A stretch of 64,000 bases of DNA from Euglena gracilis (Eukaryota; Euglenida; Euglenophyceae; Euglenales). The notes beneath the pieces were generated by a model. It was not told the DNA's origin and did not search any database. It saw only the letters and a list, made by a program, of their open reading frames with translations. Position 1 is the first letter of the stretch. Each line of letters starts with the position of its first letter. Position numbers and translations under genes: made by a program. Below are positions 1 through 11,864 of the stretch, in pieces. The stretch is taken from NCBI GenBank assembly GCA_039621445.1, contig CP154956.1:24168743-24232742 (forward strand), read 5' to 3'.

Positions 1-230
1 AGCAGGAAGCGCAAGACACAAAGTACGAGGTACGAGGTGCGTGGCGCGAGGCATGGGGCACGAGGCCCAGACTTGAGGCACAAAGCACATTCCTCCGCTG
101 AAAATCAGTTGTCATCAGCATGCCACTGGATTCCCCCTGCCCACATTGCCGCTACTGCCAGAGGTAGCGGTGCACTGACATAAATTGAACGACAATTGGT
201 GCAATCCCCCCAAAACATAAACAAACCGTT

Positions 231-470
231 GCTGAGGTTCGGGTTTCTGAAAATTAGGGTTGTGTCCATTTTCCATTATCACCGTGACCCCATACGCGTT
301 CCCGAAATTTTTTTTTGACGACTGGCTCCCGGCTTTCCAAATCACCTCCGTTTGACCCTCAACTTCCTGGCAGACCCAAGTTATTCAGATGACAAAGGGT
401 CCAAACTTGGTAGGATTAGCTGACCCCCCCCATTTTGACTCTGCCGTTTCACCGGGGTGAGATTTGGGTC
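231..470. repeat. Dispersed repeat, copy 1
   Basis: About 200 bp here resemble 18230-18450: a poly-T run, then GACTGG, then a stretch reading roughly TTTGACCC..CAACT..C..GCCAG and AGTTATTCA, ending in GGGTCC followed by a C-run. The two copies have diverged by many substitutions but keep the same order of blocks, so this is an old dispersed repeat. No coding potential is apparent. Confidence 0.55.
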
Positions 471-872
471 AAAAAAATAAGATCCGGAGAAAACGTCCAT
501 CATTTCTGGAGGTGTGTTTCAGACCAGCGCCCCTGGAGACCCTCTATCACCCCCGTTCGCCGTCCCGCCGGGCCTGGAAGTGGTTGTGGATGCTTTTGGT
601 TGCACAGAAACCTCATGTATTCTCATGGCACAGAGTTTATCTATTTTTACATCTATGTCTATGTAGATAAAATACCTATATCTTCATACACCTTTTCAAG
701 ACCAGCAACAGACCTTTTGTTATAGCAGCTGGCGAGGATGCGTGCACTTCGGGAAGGACTGGAATGTCAGCGACTGTAAGCAGGCCAGCATCTACAACCT
801 TTTTTTGGACCCACCTGGGACACATCAGAATGTCTCTATTGTGTCGCCGCTGCACATGGCCGTCCAAAAGTT

Positions 873-876
873 ACAC

Positions 877-968
<92 letters not shown>
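873..968. repeat. (CA)n-(GA)n compound microsatellite
   Basis: A near-perfect CA run (about 873-921) switches directly to a GA run (about 922-968). Open frames across it are artefacts of dinucleotide repetition. Confidence 0.97.
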
Positions 969-972
<4 letters not shown>

Positions 973-1089
973 ACGCTACAACACAAGACAACACAATTCA
1001 TCAACATCCGCACCACACCACACCAACACACACAGCGTATGCTCTGAACAGACTGAGGGTTGGCATGGGGGGGAGAAGATAGCCTGAGC

Positions 1090-1190
1090 GCGAGTGAGGT
1101 CCAGTGTGGGGAGCAGGCGTGTCGCCTCCTCCGCAGCAGGTAGCCCAGGGCAAAGCACGCCACAGCCAGCAGGGGGAGGAGGACGATGGT
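1090..1190 (-). CDS. Possible exon with a single transmembrane segment
   Basis: One minus-strand frame reads a hydrophobic stretch (IVLLPLLAVACFALGYLL) followed at once by four arginines, the typical pattern of one membrane helix with a positive cytoplasmic edge. Composition is GC-rich like the exons of the PNN-like gene downstream. I could not fix splice sites, and the other frames are open too because the region is GC-rich, so this is a weak call with no assigned function. Confidence 0.25.
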
Positions 1191-1509
1191 GGGGGGCGAC
1201 GATGCCCAGAGGGGGCCGTTGGGCCAATGCCATCAGGGCGACGGGTTTCAACAAAAAGAGAATTCCGGAGACACATGGGAGGCGCTTGCCGGGACTTGGA
1301 GTGTTCCGGCGGGCGGGCAGAGAGACACTGAAACGTGCCGTGCAGCCCTGGCCGGAGGAAGACGAAGGCGGTTGGCCGGCTGGAGGGCCGGCTGGAGGGC
1401 CGGGGGCGGCTGTGGGCAACGCTGCAACGCTGCATCCCACTTCCCCACCGGGCTGGAGTGGACCACCCTGGAGCCCCGGGGGGTCAGGGTGCCCTGGACA
1501 CTTGCCGAC

Positions 1510-1811
1510 GAAGGATCCTTCTACGGCCGGGAGGGGAGGGGAGGGGTGGGTACCCCCTTCCCCCTCCAGGGACACTCCGACCCCCTTGGGAGGGGGGGGT
1601 GTCCAGGGGACCACTTTTGGGGGTCAATTTTGGGGGTCAAAAAATTCGCCCTTCGGGCAAAAAAAAAGCCACAAATGGCCAAAGCCCCGTGTCAAGGGAC
1701 GCACAAGGCCCGGAGAGTACTGAGGACTGGGGGGTTACCCCTCAAGGGGGCAGGTGCAGTATACCCAACCACCCTGCCCACCCCCTGGGTCCAACCTCCA
1801 AAAAATTCCTA
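1510..1811. mobile_element. Degenerate hAT-like mini-element
   Basis: The left end (AAGGATCCTTCT... then CCGGGAGGGG) and the right end (...CTGGGTCCAACC then AAAAAATTCCTA) match the ends of the better copies at 35210-35539 and 17343-17576. The centre carries a small GCCC-TTC-GGGC hairpin. The flanking 8-mers TTGCCGAC and ATGTTGAC agree at five of eight positions, as expected for an old target-site duplication. Confidence 0.5.
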
Positions 1812-2379
1812 ATGTTGACAGGCACCAGGCACCAGGCGCAATGGCAGGCACCATCCCCCTCACACCTGCCTGTTGGCGGACAGAAACTCGCCCAAAAGAA
1901 TAGACCGACGGAGGGGCCCCAGTCCAGCGGCTGTGGCTCCTTTTGCTTTCCAAGCAGAAGACGCGGCTGAATCCCAAAGTGTACTTAAACTGATCGGGAA
2001 TGTAGCTTTGGGTGTAGGGAGGATGATGCGGATTTATAACGTCATCCTGATAAGATGAAGTTGAGACAATGGGCTTCAAACATTTTATAGAATGCTTTCT
2101 CAGAACAATGTACAAGCTGATGCCTTATTAATGAGTTGATAGCGCGGTCGATTACAGCTCTGGGAACCCCCAAGGTTTCTCCCATGAACTGTCCCCCTGA
2201 AGGGAAACCTTCAGGGCGAAAGTGTCCAGAAAGCAAGAAAGCCAGAAAGCAAGAAAATGTCCAGCCAGCCGAATAACCCTACGCTCCCTCCGGGGTGGGA
2301 AATTAAAAAATATATGGGCAAATTTTTCATTCATCATTTTTCAACCCCCCTCCCCAACACTGGCCCACTGGCTAACCAT

Positions 2380-2660
2380 TTTGCTGGAAAAAATAGACCA
2401 GCTGGACCCCCCCCCCCGCTCTTGTGCTGCACGCCAAGGTGGAAATGAAGTTTTAATGGCTGATTTTGTCCCCCAAAAAAATCCCAATAATTGGTCAAAA
2501 TAGACATTTTTGGCAAGCTTTGGGGGTCCAAAAAAATTTGGTGCTGGCGCCGGTAACTGGAAAAAAATTTCCATTAGCTGGTCCTGCTAGCAGCCCCCCC
2601 CCCCTCCGGGGGGAGCGTCCACTAAGATTTCCGCTAGCCAACTTTGGAAACCTGGCATGG
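2380..2660. repeat. Interspersed repeat, family A copy
   Basis: Shares a long core with 25540-25830, 32600-32890 and 40330-40570: AAGGTGGAAATGA, TTTTTAATGGCT, GGCTGATTTTGT, a run of A's, CATTTTTGGC, GGGGGTC, a short hairpin near GGCGC..GCCGGT, then AACTGGAAAAA, CTGCTAGCAG and a C/G block. The copy at 40 kb lies inside an element with a perfect 8-bp duplication, so these are probably parts of the same transposon family. No outer ends were found for this copy. Confidence 0.7.
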
Positions 2661-2744
2661 TTCCAGCAAACCGCACCCCTTCTTTGGGGCACAGATTATC
2701 AGAGGTGCTAGGTTTTGTGCCCAATTCACCCAGAAGGAGGACGG

Positions 2745-3051
2745 CAGGGGTTTTTTTTTAAGACCGGGGGGAGGGGGGGGCCTACCCCCACCACCAACAC
2801 GGGGAGTACCCCGGGGGGGGGGGGTCCGGGGGGGGGGGGGGGTGGGGGGGGACCCACAAAAAAATGGCCAAAAATTGCGAAAAGTGCTAAAAATAGCACC
2901 TTTTCAAAAAATTTCGGCACCTTCGGCGCCGAATAGTTTAACCCCCCCCCCCCTCTGGGGGGACGGACCCCCCCAGGGGGGGGGGGGCCCGGCCAGACCC
3001 ACCCCCCCCCCCCTCCCCCCCGGGGGTCCACAACTAAAAAAAAAAACTCTG
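2745..3051. mobile_element. hAT-like non-autonomous element, 307 bp
   Basis: Flanked by a perfect 8-bp direct repeat GAGGACGG (2737-2744 and 3052-3059). The left end begins CAGGGGTTTTTTTTTAAG and the right end finishes ACTCTG, so the reverse complement also begins CAG and runs into T's. An 8-bp duplication with CAGGG-type ends is the hAT hallmark. The body is C/G homopolymer blocks around a hairpin (2915-2931). There is no transposase frame. Sister copies are at 35210-35539 and 41781-42069. Confidence 0.85.
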
Positions 3052-3737
3052 GAGGACGGTGAAAGCTAAAGAAAATGCTTCCAATGCCCTGCCGAGTCTT
3101 TGGGGAGTAGCTCCGGGGGGGGGGGGGCTGGACTGCAGCTGGCTCAGCTAGGGCACTTCCAGGGGTAAAGGCCCCACAAGGTTATTTGGGAGGATTTACT
3201 GGGCTTCTGTCGATTCTTGTTTACGACGATCAGCAGGCGTCCATGAGCCATCAAGGAAACTGCCCATTCTTGGGGGACGGAAATGTTTGAGGCGGTCGAA
3301 GGCACCCGCCTTGGCGCCGTTGACGAAGGCATCTGTGTCACGTGAACCGCCGCCGCAATGACGGAGCATCGGTGCCGCCCATCGTCCTGCAAAGGGGGCG
3401 GCCAGGACTTCAACCGCCCCACCCGGTGGAGTGATCGCCCAGCAGCCAGCTCACGTGTACCACAAATATGGTTTCTGGTGGAAGGAAGGAAATGCTGCAC
3501 ATCGTTCATTCACTTCGGCCAATTGGGCATTTTGAAAGACTCATATGGGCTGTCTTTTTTGGAGTCAACTGACCTGGATGTCAAGCTTGCCCCCAGCGAA
3601 AGCTGCAGTTTCGACAGGGAAAGACATCAAAAGAGCAGGGAAAAGCTACCCGCAGGCACTGCAGATTTTCATACGTGGGCACCCAGTGTGTACTGGCGTT
3701 TGATTTATTCACCTTGTTCCCCCCTTTGCAATGTCTT

Positions 3738-4075
3738 TCTTCATTTGTTTGTTTTGTTTGTTTGTTTGTTTGTTTGTTTGTTTGTTTGTTTGTTTGTTTG
3801 TTTGTTTGTTTGTTTGTTTGTTTGTTTGTTTGTTTGCTTGCTTGTTTGTTTGTTTGTTTGTTTGTTTGTTTGTTTCTTTGTTTGTTTGTTTGTTTGTTTG
3901 TTTGTTTTGTTTGTTTGCTTGCTTGTTTATTTATTCATTGATTTATTCATTCATTCATTCATTCATTCATTCATTCATTCATTCATTCATTCATTCATTC
4001 ATTCATTCATTCATTCATTCATTCATTCATTCATTCATTCATTCATTCATTCATTCATTCATTCATTTACTTATT
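3738..4075. repeat. (TTTG)n followed by (ATTC)n microsatellites
   Basis: TTTG tetranucleotides run from about 3738 to 3925, then ATTC tetranucleotides from about 3940 to 4070. The apparent Cys/Leu/Phe/Val-rich and His/Ser/Phe/Ile-rich reading frames are products of the repeats. Confidence 0.97.
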
Positions 4076-4569
4076 TATTTGTTTATTATTTCTTTATTTT
4101 ATTTACCCCCGGAGATTTTGCATCTGCGGAAACTGCCCTGACCAATCTGCCCAGCACTTGGTGCACCCCTGAGACCACATTCATCCTGATGCAAACCCGG
4201 CAGGAACCAGGATTGCTGAAGCACCCCTGTGGGGTCCACTGGCTGGGGGTTCCACTTGCTGTAGAGAAGCCACACGCCAGAACGAACTCAGTTTTTCCAA
4301 CCCAATTTTTCCCCTGAAAAAAATACCCATTTTCAGGCCCCCCGGTGCCTTCGGTGCCGGGGGTGTGCTATAGCGCTGCCTGCCCCAAAATACCCCCCCC
4401 CCCCGGGTGGAAAGCGCCCAACCCCCTGCCTGCCCAGAGCCCCCCTCCCCCCCTGTGTGCACTGTGGCTTTTTTTGGGTGCCTTCTTCTGGCCTGGCCTG
4501 GCGCTGTTGTTCGCCTCTGGCCCTTTTTGCCTGTGTACGTGGAGGTGGCCGGAGCCTGGCGGGACTTAC

Positions 4570-4614
4570 CTTGTTTACAACGCCGGCCATCAAGCGCCTG
4601 CCAGGCACATACTC
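4570..4614 (-). CDS. Possible exon ending at a canonical donor
   Basis: The minus strand reads VEYVPGRRLMAGVVNK and then AACAAG|GTAAGT, a perfect donor consensus. Candidate acceptors are the AG at about 4615 and the CAG at 4598-4600, so the 5' edge is uncertain. Too short to identify. The GC-rich sequence at 4620-5170 has long minus-strand open frames in three phases; I cannot tell whether any is real. Confidence 0.3.
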
Positions 4615-5229
4615 CACTTTAGTTACACCCCCCTCCCCCCCGCCCCGGTGGGGTGCAGCCAAGCCTGCTGGCGGCCACCCCAGCAGTGCCAACCTCTCAT
4701 CCCAGACATCCACCATTCAGCTTTGAACGTTGCTTTTGGGGCTGCCATGGTGGCCCGCTGCGCCGGCTGCCCATTTTCCACCGCGGCCCACCGCCAGACC
4801 CGGCCACCACACGCCAAGCAAGGCAGGGACGGTGACCACAGCTGCACCCGTGGTGCTGCCTGTCCGGGCGGGGCAGAGACGGCCACAACGGTCGGGGGGG
4901 AGCGCCCGCGAAGGTGCATAGTGGCAAGACGAAAGGGGGTGGGCAGCCCGGTGGCCAGTGGTGTGGGGGTCCGGGGGACGGGGGTGGACGGGATGGGGGG
5001 CACTGCCGGCGAGGCAGCGCACAGGGTGGCCGTGAGGGGCGGGGCCCCGAATAGGAGGCAAGGCCGGCGGGGGAGGGGCCGGCACCGCGTGTCTCCCCAC
5101 ACCCGCGGACACGGCAGAGGGGGTGGACCACCCGGACACCACTGGATGCCACAAACCCGGAGGGAGGGCACCCATTTTCTTGGGAAAAAAACCGAAAAGG
5201 AATTTGCCCCAACCCAGTCGGAAGGAAGG

Positions 5230-5310
5230 AAGGAAGTTAAGAAGAAGAAGAAGAAGAAGAAGAGAAGAAGGGAGAAGAAGAAGAAGAAGGAGAAGAAGAA
5301 GAAGAAGAAC

Positions 5311-5341
<31 letters not shown>

Positions 5342-5593
5342 AAGATGGAAGAAGAAGAGAAGAATAAGAAGAATAATAGAAGAAGAAGAATAAGAATAAA
5401 ATAAGAATAATAAAAGAAGACACTAAGAAGAATAAGAAGAAGAATAAAGAAATAATAATAATAAGAAGAAACAAAATAAGAAGAAAATATAAAAATAACT
5501 AATAAGAATAATAAAGAAAAAGAATAATAATAAGAAGAATAATATAATAAGAATAATAATAATAAGAATAATAATAATAATATAATAATAATA

Positions 5594-5645
<52 letters not shown>
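5230..5645. repeat. Purine tract (GAA)n then (AAT)n
   Basis: About 150 bp of GAA/AGA repeats grade into about 200 bp of AAT/ATA repeats. GAA/TTC tracts can form triplexes. No gene is supported here. Confidence 0.95.
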
Positions 5646-5646
<1 letters not shown>

Positions 5647-7400
5647 TCTCAGCCATCAACCTGTTGTAAAAAAAATTGTCTTTCTTGCGCAAGCAACATG
5701 CGAAGGGTGGTCGGGGGCTGAACCAGGCAGAAATTTTTTTTTCAACGACAACTTGAAATTATACAACCCTGCCAGCAGGCCCTTGAATTAATCACTGAAA
5801 ATAAACCCTGCTTTGAACTGTGGAATTGCTGAAAACAACAATTTTTTTTTGGCGAAACTTTACTTATTTTCGAGGAAATAGCAACAAAAATGGAAGAAGT
5901 GAAAGAAATGGGACTGAGATGCCACCAATGTGAAAGACTATCAAACAAGAAGCGTTCGTGCTGGGAAAAACTTTGCCCCCTAATAACATGGAAGTTTTTC
6001 TGGAAAAATGTATCTGGTGTTCTGCTCTTTTGGAATAATTTCATTAATTCTTGAATAACAACCAAAGACAGTTGTTTTGATATTGTACCAGCAATTATAT
6101 TAGCCACATATATTAACATTATATATTAGCCACAAAGAGGGCTAATCCTTTTGGCTCTTGCACCCTTTTGTGAAATTTCCAATCTGAGATATTTTCTTGA
6201 ATCGAGAGAGCACATGATCCAAAGTGTTGCATCAGTGCATTTAGAGGGACCATACAATTATTTACCGACCCCGAGGGTGAGGGGGGTCTCACTTCCACTT
6301 TTCCAAAAACCAGTCACTCACTTTTTTTTTGGAAAACTAGTCAGTCTCTCTGGAATGCAAAGGAAATTTGACCACAAATGTGAAAAACAGGTCAAAGATT
6401 TCCGGCGCCTTTGGCGCCGGGTCACTTTTGTGGCGACCCCCCCTGGGGGGGGGAGGGGTCCGGGTACAAAAGCAAAAAAAAAACTAGTCACCGACCCCTG
6501 GGGGGAGGGGTTGGCCACTGACGAGTGGGACAAATAAATTCAAAAAAAAGGCTCACGATGTGCGCATGACCAGGACAAAACACTTGTGCTACCTTCAAGA
6601 ATGACCCGACACACACGACAGGCACACCATCACCGCACCGCGGTGCTTTGCACCCAGACGCCAGCGATCCAACAGGCGGAGCCGGAAACCTGTGGAGGAC
6701 ACCGCTGGGGAAGCCACAACGTTGGGGAAACCTCCCACCGCCTGCGGCCGGCAGACCGAATTCGACCAACCCCGGGGTGCCTGAGCATCAGCGCTGTGGA
6801 CGGGCGGCCGTGGGTGAGACCCTTTCCATTACATGGGGGAAAAACAGGGGGGAATCCGGTCCCGAATCCGGTCAACGGAAAATCAATCCACAGGGGAGTG
6901 TGTGAAAATTTTAAAATACGCGGGTGGACACAGGGCGGATATGATTTCTGGTATCCCTGGTTTCGGCGTCGCCCATCCACCCAAAACACGAAAAAAAAAA
7001 ACACGTTTCCGTTATAATTTTGATCCTGGACCAGCCCTGTGTCGTCCCAAGAGCGGCCCTCAAAGGGGGCAGTCCTTGACAAAAAAATGCTCTGACAAAG
7101 AGAACCTGATGAGCATCCCCAGAAAAAGTTCTTCCCAGGCACCTGTGCCATTGACGCCGGAGAGCTTGCCAGGACACCTTGGGCCGTGTGGCTAACCTTC
7201 ACAATGACAATGGTCGCAGGGAGAAATCGGGATCAAAATGCGAAGTTCTGTTTCGCCAATTTCTTTGGCCAGAAGGTCTCGAAAAATCAGGGGGAAATCA
7301 GAGACATCACACAAAAAAAAAAAAAAACTCTCCGAAATTGCCAAAGCCTGGGAGCTGCTGAGTGTTGCCTGTGAATGCGCACTTGGGGCTGGCACACCAT
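5646..7400. other. No gene recognised
   Basis: A/T-rich sequence with C/G blocks and one clean hairpin (6402-6420, GGCGCC arms with a TTT loop). Open frames are short and lack splice context or family motifs. It lies just beyond the stop codon of the PNN-like gene. Confidence 0.5.
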
Positions 7401-7490
7401 TTAGGGCTCCGGCGCAGCCTCCTCCTTGATCTCTGCGACTGGTGGCGCCTGCTGAGGCTCCTCTGTGGGCCGGTCCTCCGCTATCGGGTC
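7401..7490 (-). CDS. PNN: PNN-like exon 14 with stop codon
   Basis: Acceptor GTCCGGCAG. Encodes DPIAEDRPTEEPQQAPPVAE then IKEEAAPEP and TAA. It joins exon 13 in phase and closes the gene. No clear AATAAA was seen just downstream. Confidence 0.75.
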   Translation of the reverse strand, partial: DPIAEDRPTEEPQQAPPVAEIKEEAAPEP

Positions 7491-7773
7491 CTGCCGGACG
7501 CAGGAGGAGGGAAGGGGTGGGAGGGGTCAAATGCTGTGTCAAACACACTGAGCTGGCTGCGGGGCAAAGGAGCAGCGCATATGCACGCCGAGGGATTGCA
7601 GAAAAGCATTCTGGACCTTTGGTTCCACTTTCTTCGTGTTTGTTTTGCCGTGCGCCGTTGGTGTGAGTGTTGTGGCTGACGCGCTCGAAACAAATTCGCC
7701 AGAAAATGGACTGTGCCGCATTTCTGTACGGGCCATAGTGCTTGCTGTTGCGGGAGGGGGGGGGCTGGCACAC

Positions 7774-7950
7774 CTCCTCTGCGGCCGGGCCCTCGTGGTC
7801 GTCGCGGTCCCCCCCTTGCGGGGGCAGCGGGTCGGGGAATTCCCCCCTCTCCCCCTCCGCCGCGTCCCCCTCCGCCTCGCCGGGGGCCACCGCCTCGGGG
7901 GCCGGGCCATCATTGGGCGGCGGGGGGCCGTCTGACCCGCCTGACCCGGC
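7774..7950 (-). CDS. PNN: PNN-like exon 13, acidic
   Basis: Acceptor TTTGGTCAG, donor GAGGAG|GTGTGC. Encodes 59 codons rich in Gly, Pro, Glu and Asp (for example GEAEGDAAEGERGEF). Both edges are phase 0. Confidence 0.7.
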
Positions 7951-8502
7951 CTGACCAAAAAGCAGGGAGCCGTTCACTGATGGCACCCGGGGGGGGGAGG
8001 GGGGGTCCCCCTGGCAAAACCGGAGGGCAGGGGTTGCATTGGGGCCAACTGACCTGGGGGCCAACTGACTTGGGCGTGCGGGCAATGCAAAAGGCACGGA
8101 AAGGGGAGAAGTGGTTGGTTCACAGGGTGTCAACCAGCAATGCGACGAGCCTGTTCCACGGAGGACCCGTGTCACAGGAGGAAACCCCCCTCGAGAGAAT
8201 TGCTGATACCAAAATAAACAAACCAAAATCCCCCAAACGCGGAAAGCAACACTGTCCGGACTTTTCCCCTGTCCGGTTCGTGTTATGATTTTCAATTTTG
8301 CAGGTTGGGCCCACAATCAGCCTGACGGCAGGCAAAGAATCGGACGGTTTTTGGCGTGCAAATCTGCCCATCCTAACCCTTCCCTCATCCTCATGCTGAC
8401 TACTGCCCCAAATGTCGCACGAACCAAACACCCTGAAGCCGGGCCCAAAACCACCGTTTCGGTCCACGGGTGTCAAGCACGTCCGACACGGCAGACCGCC
8501 AC

Positions 8503-8660
8503 CCGGCCCGGGTCGTCCTCTGGGCTGTGCGGGGCCGCCCCCTCCTCCCCCGCCGGCCCCTCCTCCTCCGCCGGGGGCCCAGGCTCCCCAGCAGCCGCGT
8601 CCGTGGGCTCCGCGTCGGGCTCCTCCGCCTCCGCGCCGTCCGGGCCTCGCCCGCCGTCCG
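8503..8660 (-). CDS. PNN: PNN-like exon 12, Glu/Pro/Ala-rich
   Basis: Acceptor GGTCGCAG, donor GGCCGG|GTGGCG. Encodes DGGRGPDGAEAEEPDAEPTD and a further acidic stretch. Two leading bases fit exon 11. Low complexity means homology cannot confirm it; the support is phase and splice signals. Confidence 0.7.
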
Positions 8661-9381
8661 CTGCGACCATGACGGGCAACGGAAAGCCACGCTGGCGTTG
8701 GGGGGAAAAGGGGGCCGCCGACTGCGGAGGTTGTTAGGCTTTAAATTTAATATTCAGAAATTAATAGATGACGGATCAATTTGGTCCAAAGCGGGGTCCG
8801 TGACAGGTTCCTATAGGGATAGGTTGGAGGTTTTACAGAGGGTAGATTCCCAGGAGGGGGGATCAGGCTTGGAAATAAGGGCAGGTGGGGGGGTCCGGAC
8901 CCCCCTCCCGTCCAAGGGGGGGAGACACCCCCTCAACCTGAGCAGTGGCGCGGTCTGGGTGACCGATATTTGACCCACCAAAACGGCCAACAGTGCAAAA
9001 AACTTTCGGTGCGAAGCGCCGGAAGGAAAAATTTGACCTTTGGGGGGTCCCGGGTGCTCCCCCAGGGTCGGTCCGGACCCCCCTTGGCAGGTGGGGGGAA
9101 GGTCCGTACCCCCCCCCCCTCCATTCCAGGAGGGGACCCCCCCCGCCTAAACCCCGTACGGCCACCTTATATCGAACCCTGGGGGGAGGTAAATGGGGGC
9201 GAGGGTTGCATAAAAACTGAGTCCCCACCCCCAGGATGGGGTGGCCGACCATCCCACATGGTTTCTGGGATTTGGGAGGGGCATCTTACATTAAAATGAA
9301 ACACAAAACTTGGAATAAATGAAAATGACCCTTCACAGACCCCCCCCCGCTTCCGCAGCCCAGACACGCATGGCGGCACAC

Positions 9382-9481
9382 CGGGGGAGCGGTCCTCCAT
9401 GGGCTCGTCCTCGCCGGCGTGCTCCGCGGGGCCGTCCACCACCTCCACGTCGTCGGCGTGGTCGTCCCCACCGGGGTGGGA
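9382..9481 (-). CDS. PNN: PNN-like exon 11, acidic
   Basis: Acceptor CCATCAG, donor CCCCCG|GTGTGC. Encodes SHPGGDDHADDVEVVDGPAE and HAGEDEPMEDRSP. Ends in phase 1 and joins exon 12 in frame. Confidence 0.7.
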
Positions 9482-10001
9482 CTGATGGGGGCAGGCGCGA
9501 TGGCTGGTGGTCAGGGGGGAAGTGGGGGCACTCGGAAAGCCCTGAGGGGGTTGGAAGGCTACGGGAGGGGGTGCGGTCAATCATTAGAATGGCATCGCCT
9601 CCCATCCGAGAACAGCGCCAAAATGCCGCCCGTTTGAGGTTGCTGAGCCCCGTTGTTTGATGGTATCCCCCCTCCCCCGAATAGAACCCCCCTCGGTTTT
9701 TGACCATTTGCCTGAATACTGTCCCCCATATCCCACACGTTGAAGGAAAGAGAAATAAGCCCCCTTCCATCTTCGGCCCGGTCAGCCCAGTCAACAGTCC
9801 GAATGGAAGCCCCAGCCCGCCAGCATCCATTTGGGGTTAGTCAATAAGTTGCTCTCAACGAAGAGCGGTGTTGTTGCTCACTATGGGGAGGACACCATTC
9901 AGGGGGTTCAATTCGGGGGGGGGGGGTCACTTGCTCTCCCGGACACATCCAAGCACAGGCAGCAGCCACTGCAGTCCCAGCGCGTCACTGGGGATTGCAA
10001 C

Positions 10002-10173
10002 GTCCCTTGCTCTGGGGGCCATCGCCCCCGGGCGGCTGTCCTCCGCGTGACGACGAAGGCCGAGCGGCGGCTTGACGTCCTCCTCCTCCTCCTCCTCCCT
10101 GGCCCCTCCCCGGTGGTCCTCCCGCTGCACCCTCTCCCGCAGCTCGTCCACCTCGTCACGGTCCCGCTCTTGC
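10002..10173 (-). CDS. PNN: PNN-like exon 10, Arg/Glu-rich
   Basis: Acceptor GCGTTGCAG, donor AGGGAC|GTTGCA. Encodes QERDRDEVDELRERVQREDH and then a run of glutamates. The highly charged composition is typical of Pinin C-terminal regions. One leading base completes the codon from exon 9. Confidence 0.75.
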
Positions 10174-10589
10174 CTGCAACGCCAACGCAGAGTCCCTTAA
10201 GCCATCCTCAAATTTGTTTGGCAAAAACTGGCCCAAAAAATTACCGGGCGAATACGCTGTACGCCTTTCGTGTATTTTTGGGGGATTTCAACGCATAGTT
10301 TTTTCCACGAGAAAAGTTCAGCAAATGGCTCATTTTTCAGGGTGCAGCCAACCCCCCCTGTCCTCAGAAGTTGCCCATACTTGGTGGGGGTGAGTTTTCT
10401 GTCTTTCTTCAAGGCGATGTATTTGGACCGCTCCAAAACCGGTGCATTATCCTCACATAAATGGCCCCCTGGATGCCTGACTGGTGAGCGTTGTCGGCAG
10501 CGGCGGCACCCGTTGTCCCAGAGGCCAACATGGCGAGCCCTGGCACACAAAACCCGCCACTCGTGCTGGGCAGGGGGCCAACTCCCTAA

Positions 10590-10990
10590 AGACCAGGGGC
10601 TGGACCCGGGGTAGCCGACAACAGGCAAAAAGCCCAAAATCCAGCTGGGTGGGATTCCTTCTGCCAAAGTTTTGAGGCGAAAACCCTCCCCAAAAAAAGA
10701 CTGAAAAACGGTCACACCTGGCCATTTTTGACCCCCGTTTTCAAAAAAAAATCCAGGTCCAACCCAGCTTTGCTGGTCTGCGAAAAATTTTTTACCCGCC
10801 CCCCCCCCCCCATCATCATCACCAGTGCCCCCCCCCTTGCCCGCCGACTGGGACAACTCCTGACCAGGGGGTGGTCGGTGTGCAAGGGTGGTCCGTGGGC
10901 AAGGGGGTGTGGGTACCACTCGACCCGGGAGGGAAAGGGTCCGCAGCCCAACTGGGAGCTGCTAGCTGGCTGACTGACTCAAAAATGAAA
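10590..10990. repeat. Interspersed repeat, family F (copy in PNN-like intron 9)
   Basis: The blocks AACAGGCAAAAAGCCC, ATCCAGCTGGGT, TTTTGAGGC, TTTTCAAAAAAAA and CCAACCCAGCTTTGCTGG recur in the same order at 14480-14720. No target-site duplication found. Confidence 0.6.
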
Positions 10991-11175
10991 ACGGAAGGGT
11001 CCGGTCATTCAGACCTTTTCTTTGATATTTTGCCCCCCCCCCGGGGGGGGGGGCAGGGGGGGATCTGGCTGAAGAAATTCCGTGATTGCCAGATGCATAA
11101 AAAATACAACCCCACCCCCAGGTTACAAAAATGGTGGTCTCCGTCCCATCGTTGGCCGCGCGGCGCCGCGCACAC

Positions 11176-11363
11176 CGCCGGGTGGGGCGTCCCGGGGCCG
11201 GGGCCGCCGCCTCGCCGCCGGCTGCCGAGGGCCGCTGGTAGCCGATGCCCCCCGGCCGCCCCGCGCCGCCCTTGCCGAGGCCGCGGGGCACGGAGGGGAG
11301 GATCTTCTCGATAGAGTTCTGCTCCACATCCAGGATGAGCGCGTCCAGCGGCTTCCGGAACTC
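11176..11363 (-). CDS. PNN: PNN-like exon 9
   Basis: Acceptor CCCGACAG, donor CCGGCG|GTGTGC. Encodes EFRKPLDALILDVEQNSIEK followed by a Gly/Pro/Ala/Arg-rich stretch. This is just beyond the Pinin domain, where family members become variable. Ends with two spare bases that fit exon 10. Confidence 0.75.
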
Positions 11364-11498
11364 CTGTCGGGATGGGGGGGAGGGGGGTTTGGTTCGGTGG
11401 GGTCCGGCTGCAAAAAAAACAGCCCCAACTGCCATTGGTCGCGCCGACTGATGTTGTGAAATGGAGCTACAGAGTGAGCTTGTGGGGCGCCTGTGCAT

Positions 11499-11499
11499 G

Positions 11500-11547
<48 letters not shown>

Positions 11548-11760
11548 ATGCACATACGTATACGCATTCGCATGCGCATGCACATACACATACACATGCA
11601 CACACAACATACAATGCACATACACGCAAACACACACAACACACAAGACACACACACACACATGTACGCACAGTCATACTGTATCTGTGCATTTCTGTGT
11701 GCATGTGTGTGCGCGCGCGTGTCTGTGTGTGTGTCTGTGTGTCGTGTGTTGCGTGTGGGC
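11499..11760. repeat. CA-rich and GT-rich microsatellite block
   Basis: A pure CA run (about 11500-11541) is followed by interrupted CACATA/CACACA repeats and then by GTGTGT-rich sequence (about 11695-11760). Lies in PNN-like intron 8. Confidence 0.95.
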
Positions 11761-11864
11761 GGATGCATGTGCATGTTCCACTCATAGGACTCATCAACAG
11801 GTGGTTTCCACCTCACGGACTACCAACGCAGAGCCTCCTGGACCTGGTATTTTGTCGCACTTGC

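Noticed and set aside
825-1163. Minus-strand frame through the CA/GA microsatellite
   Set aside because: Half of it is Ser-Leu/Cys-Val dipeptide repeat from the microsatellite.
3358-4317. Long plus-strand open frames of CLFV and FIHS repeats
   Set aside because: Produced entirely by TTTG and ATTC tetranucleotide arrays.
4623-5212. Open minus-strand frames of 150-180 codons in three phases
   Set aside because: High GC content removes stops in all phases. No splice signals or motif picks one frame.
7944-8508. Perfect 8-bp direct repeat GGCCGGGT at both edges of PNN-like intron 12, as if another introner
   Set aside because: The intron borders fall at non-equivalent positions in the two repeats, so removal is not length-neutral and the joined ancestral sequence would be out of frame. 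No terminal inverted repeat. GC-rich 8-mers recur by chance here.
8520-8680. Plus-strand Pro/Ser/Ala-rich open frames
   Set aside because: Shadow of PNN-like exon 12 on the opposite strand; the minus frame has matching splice phases.
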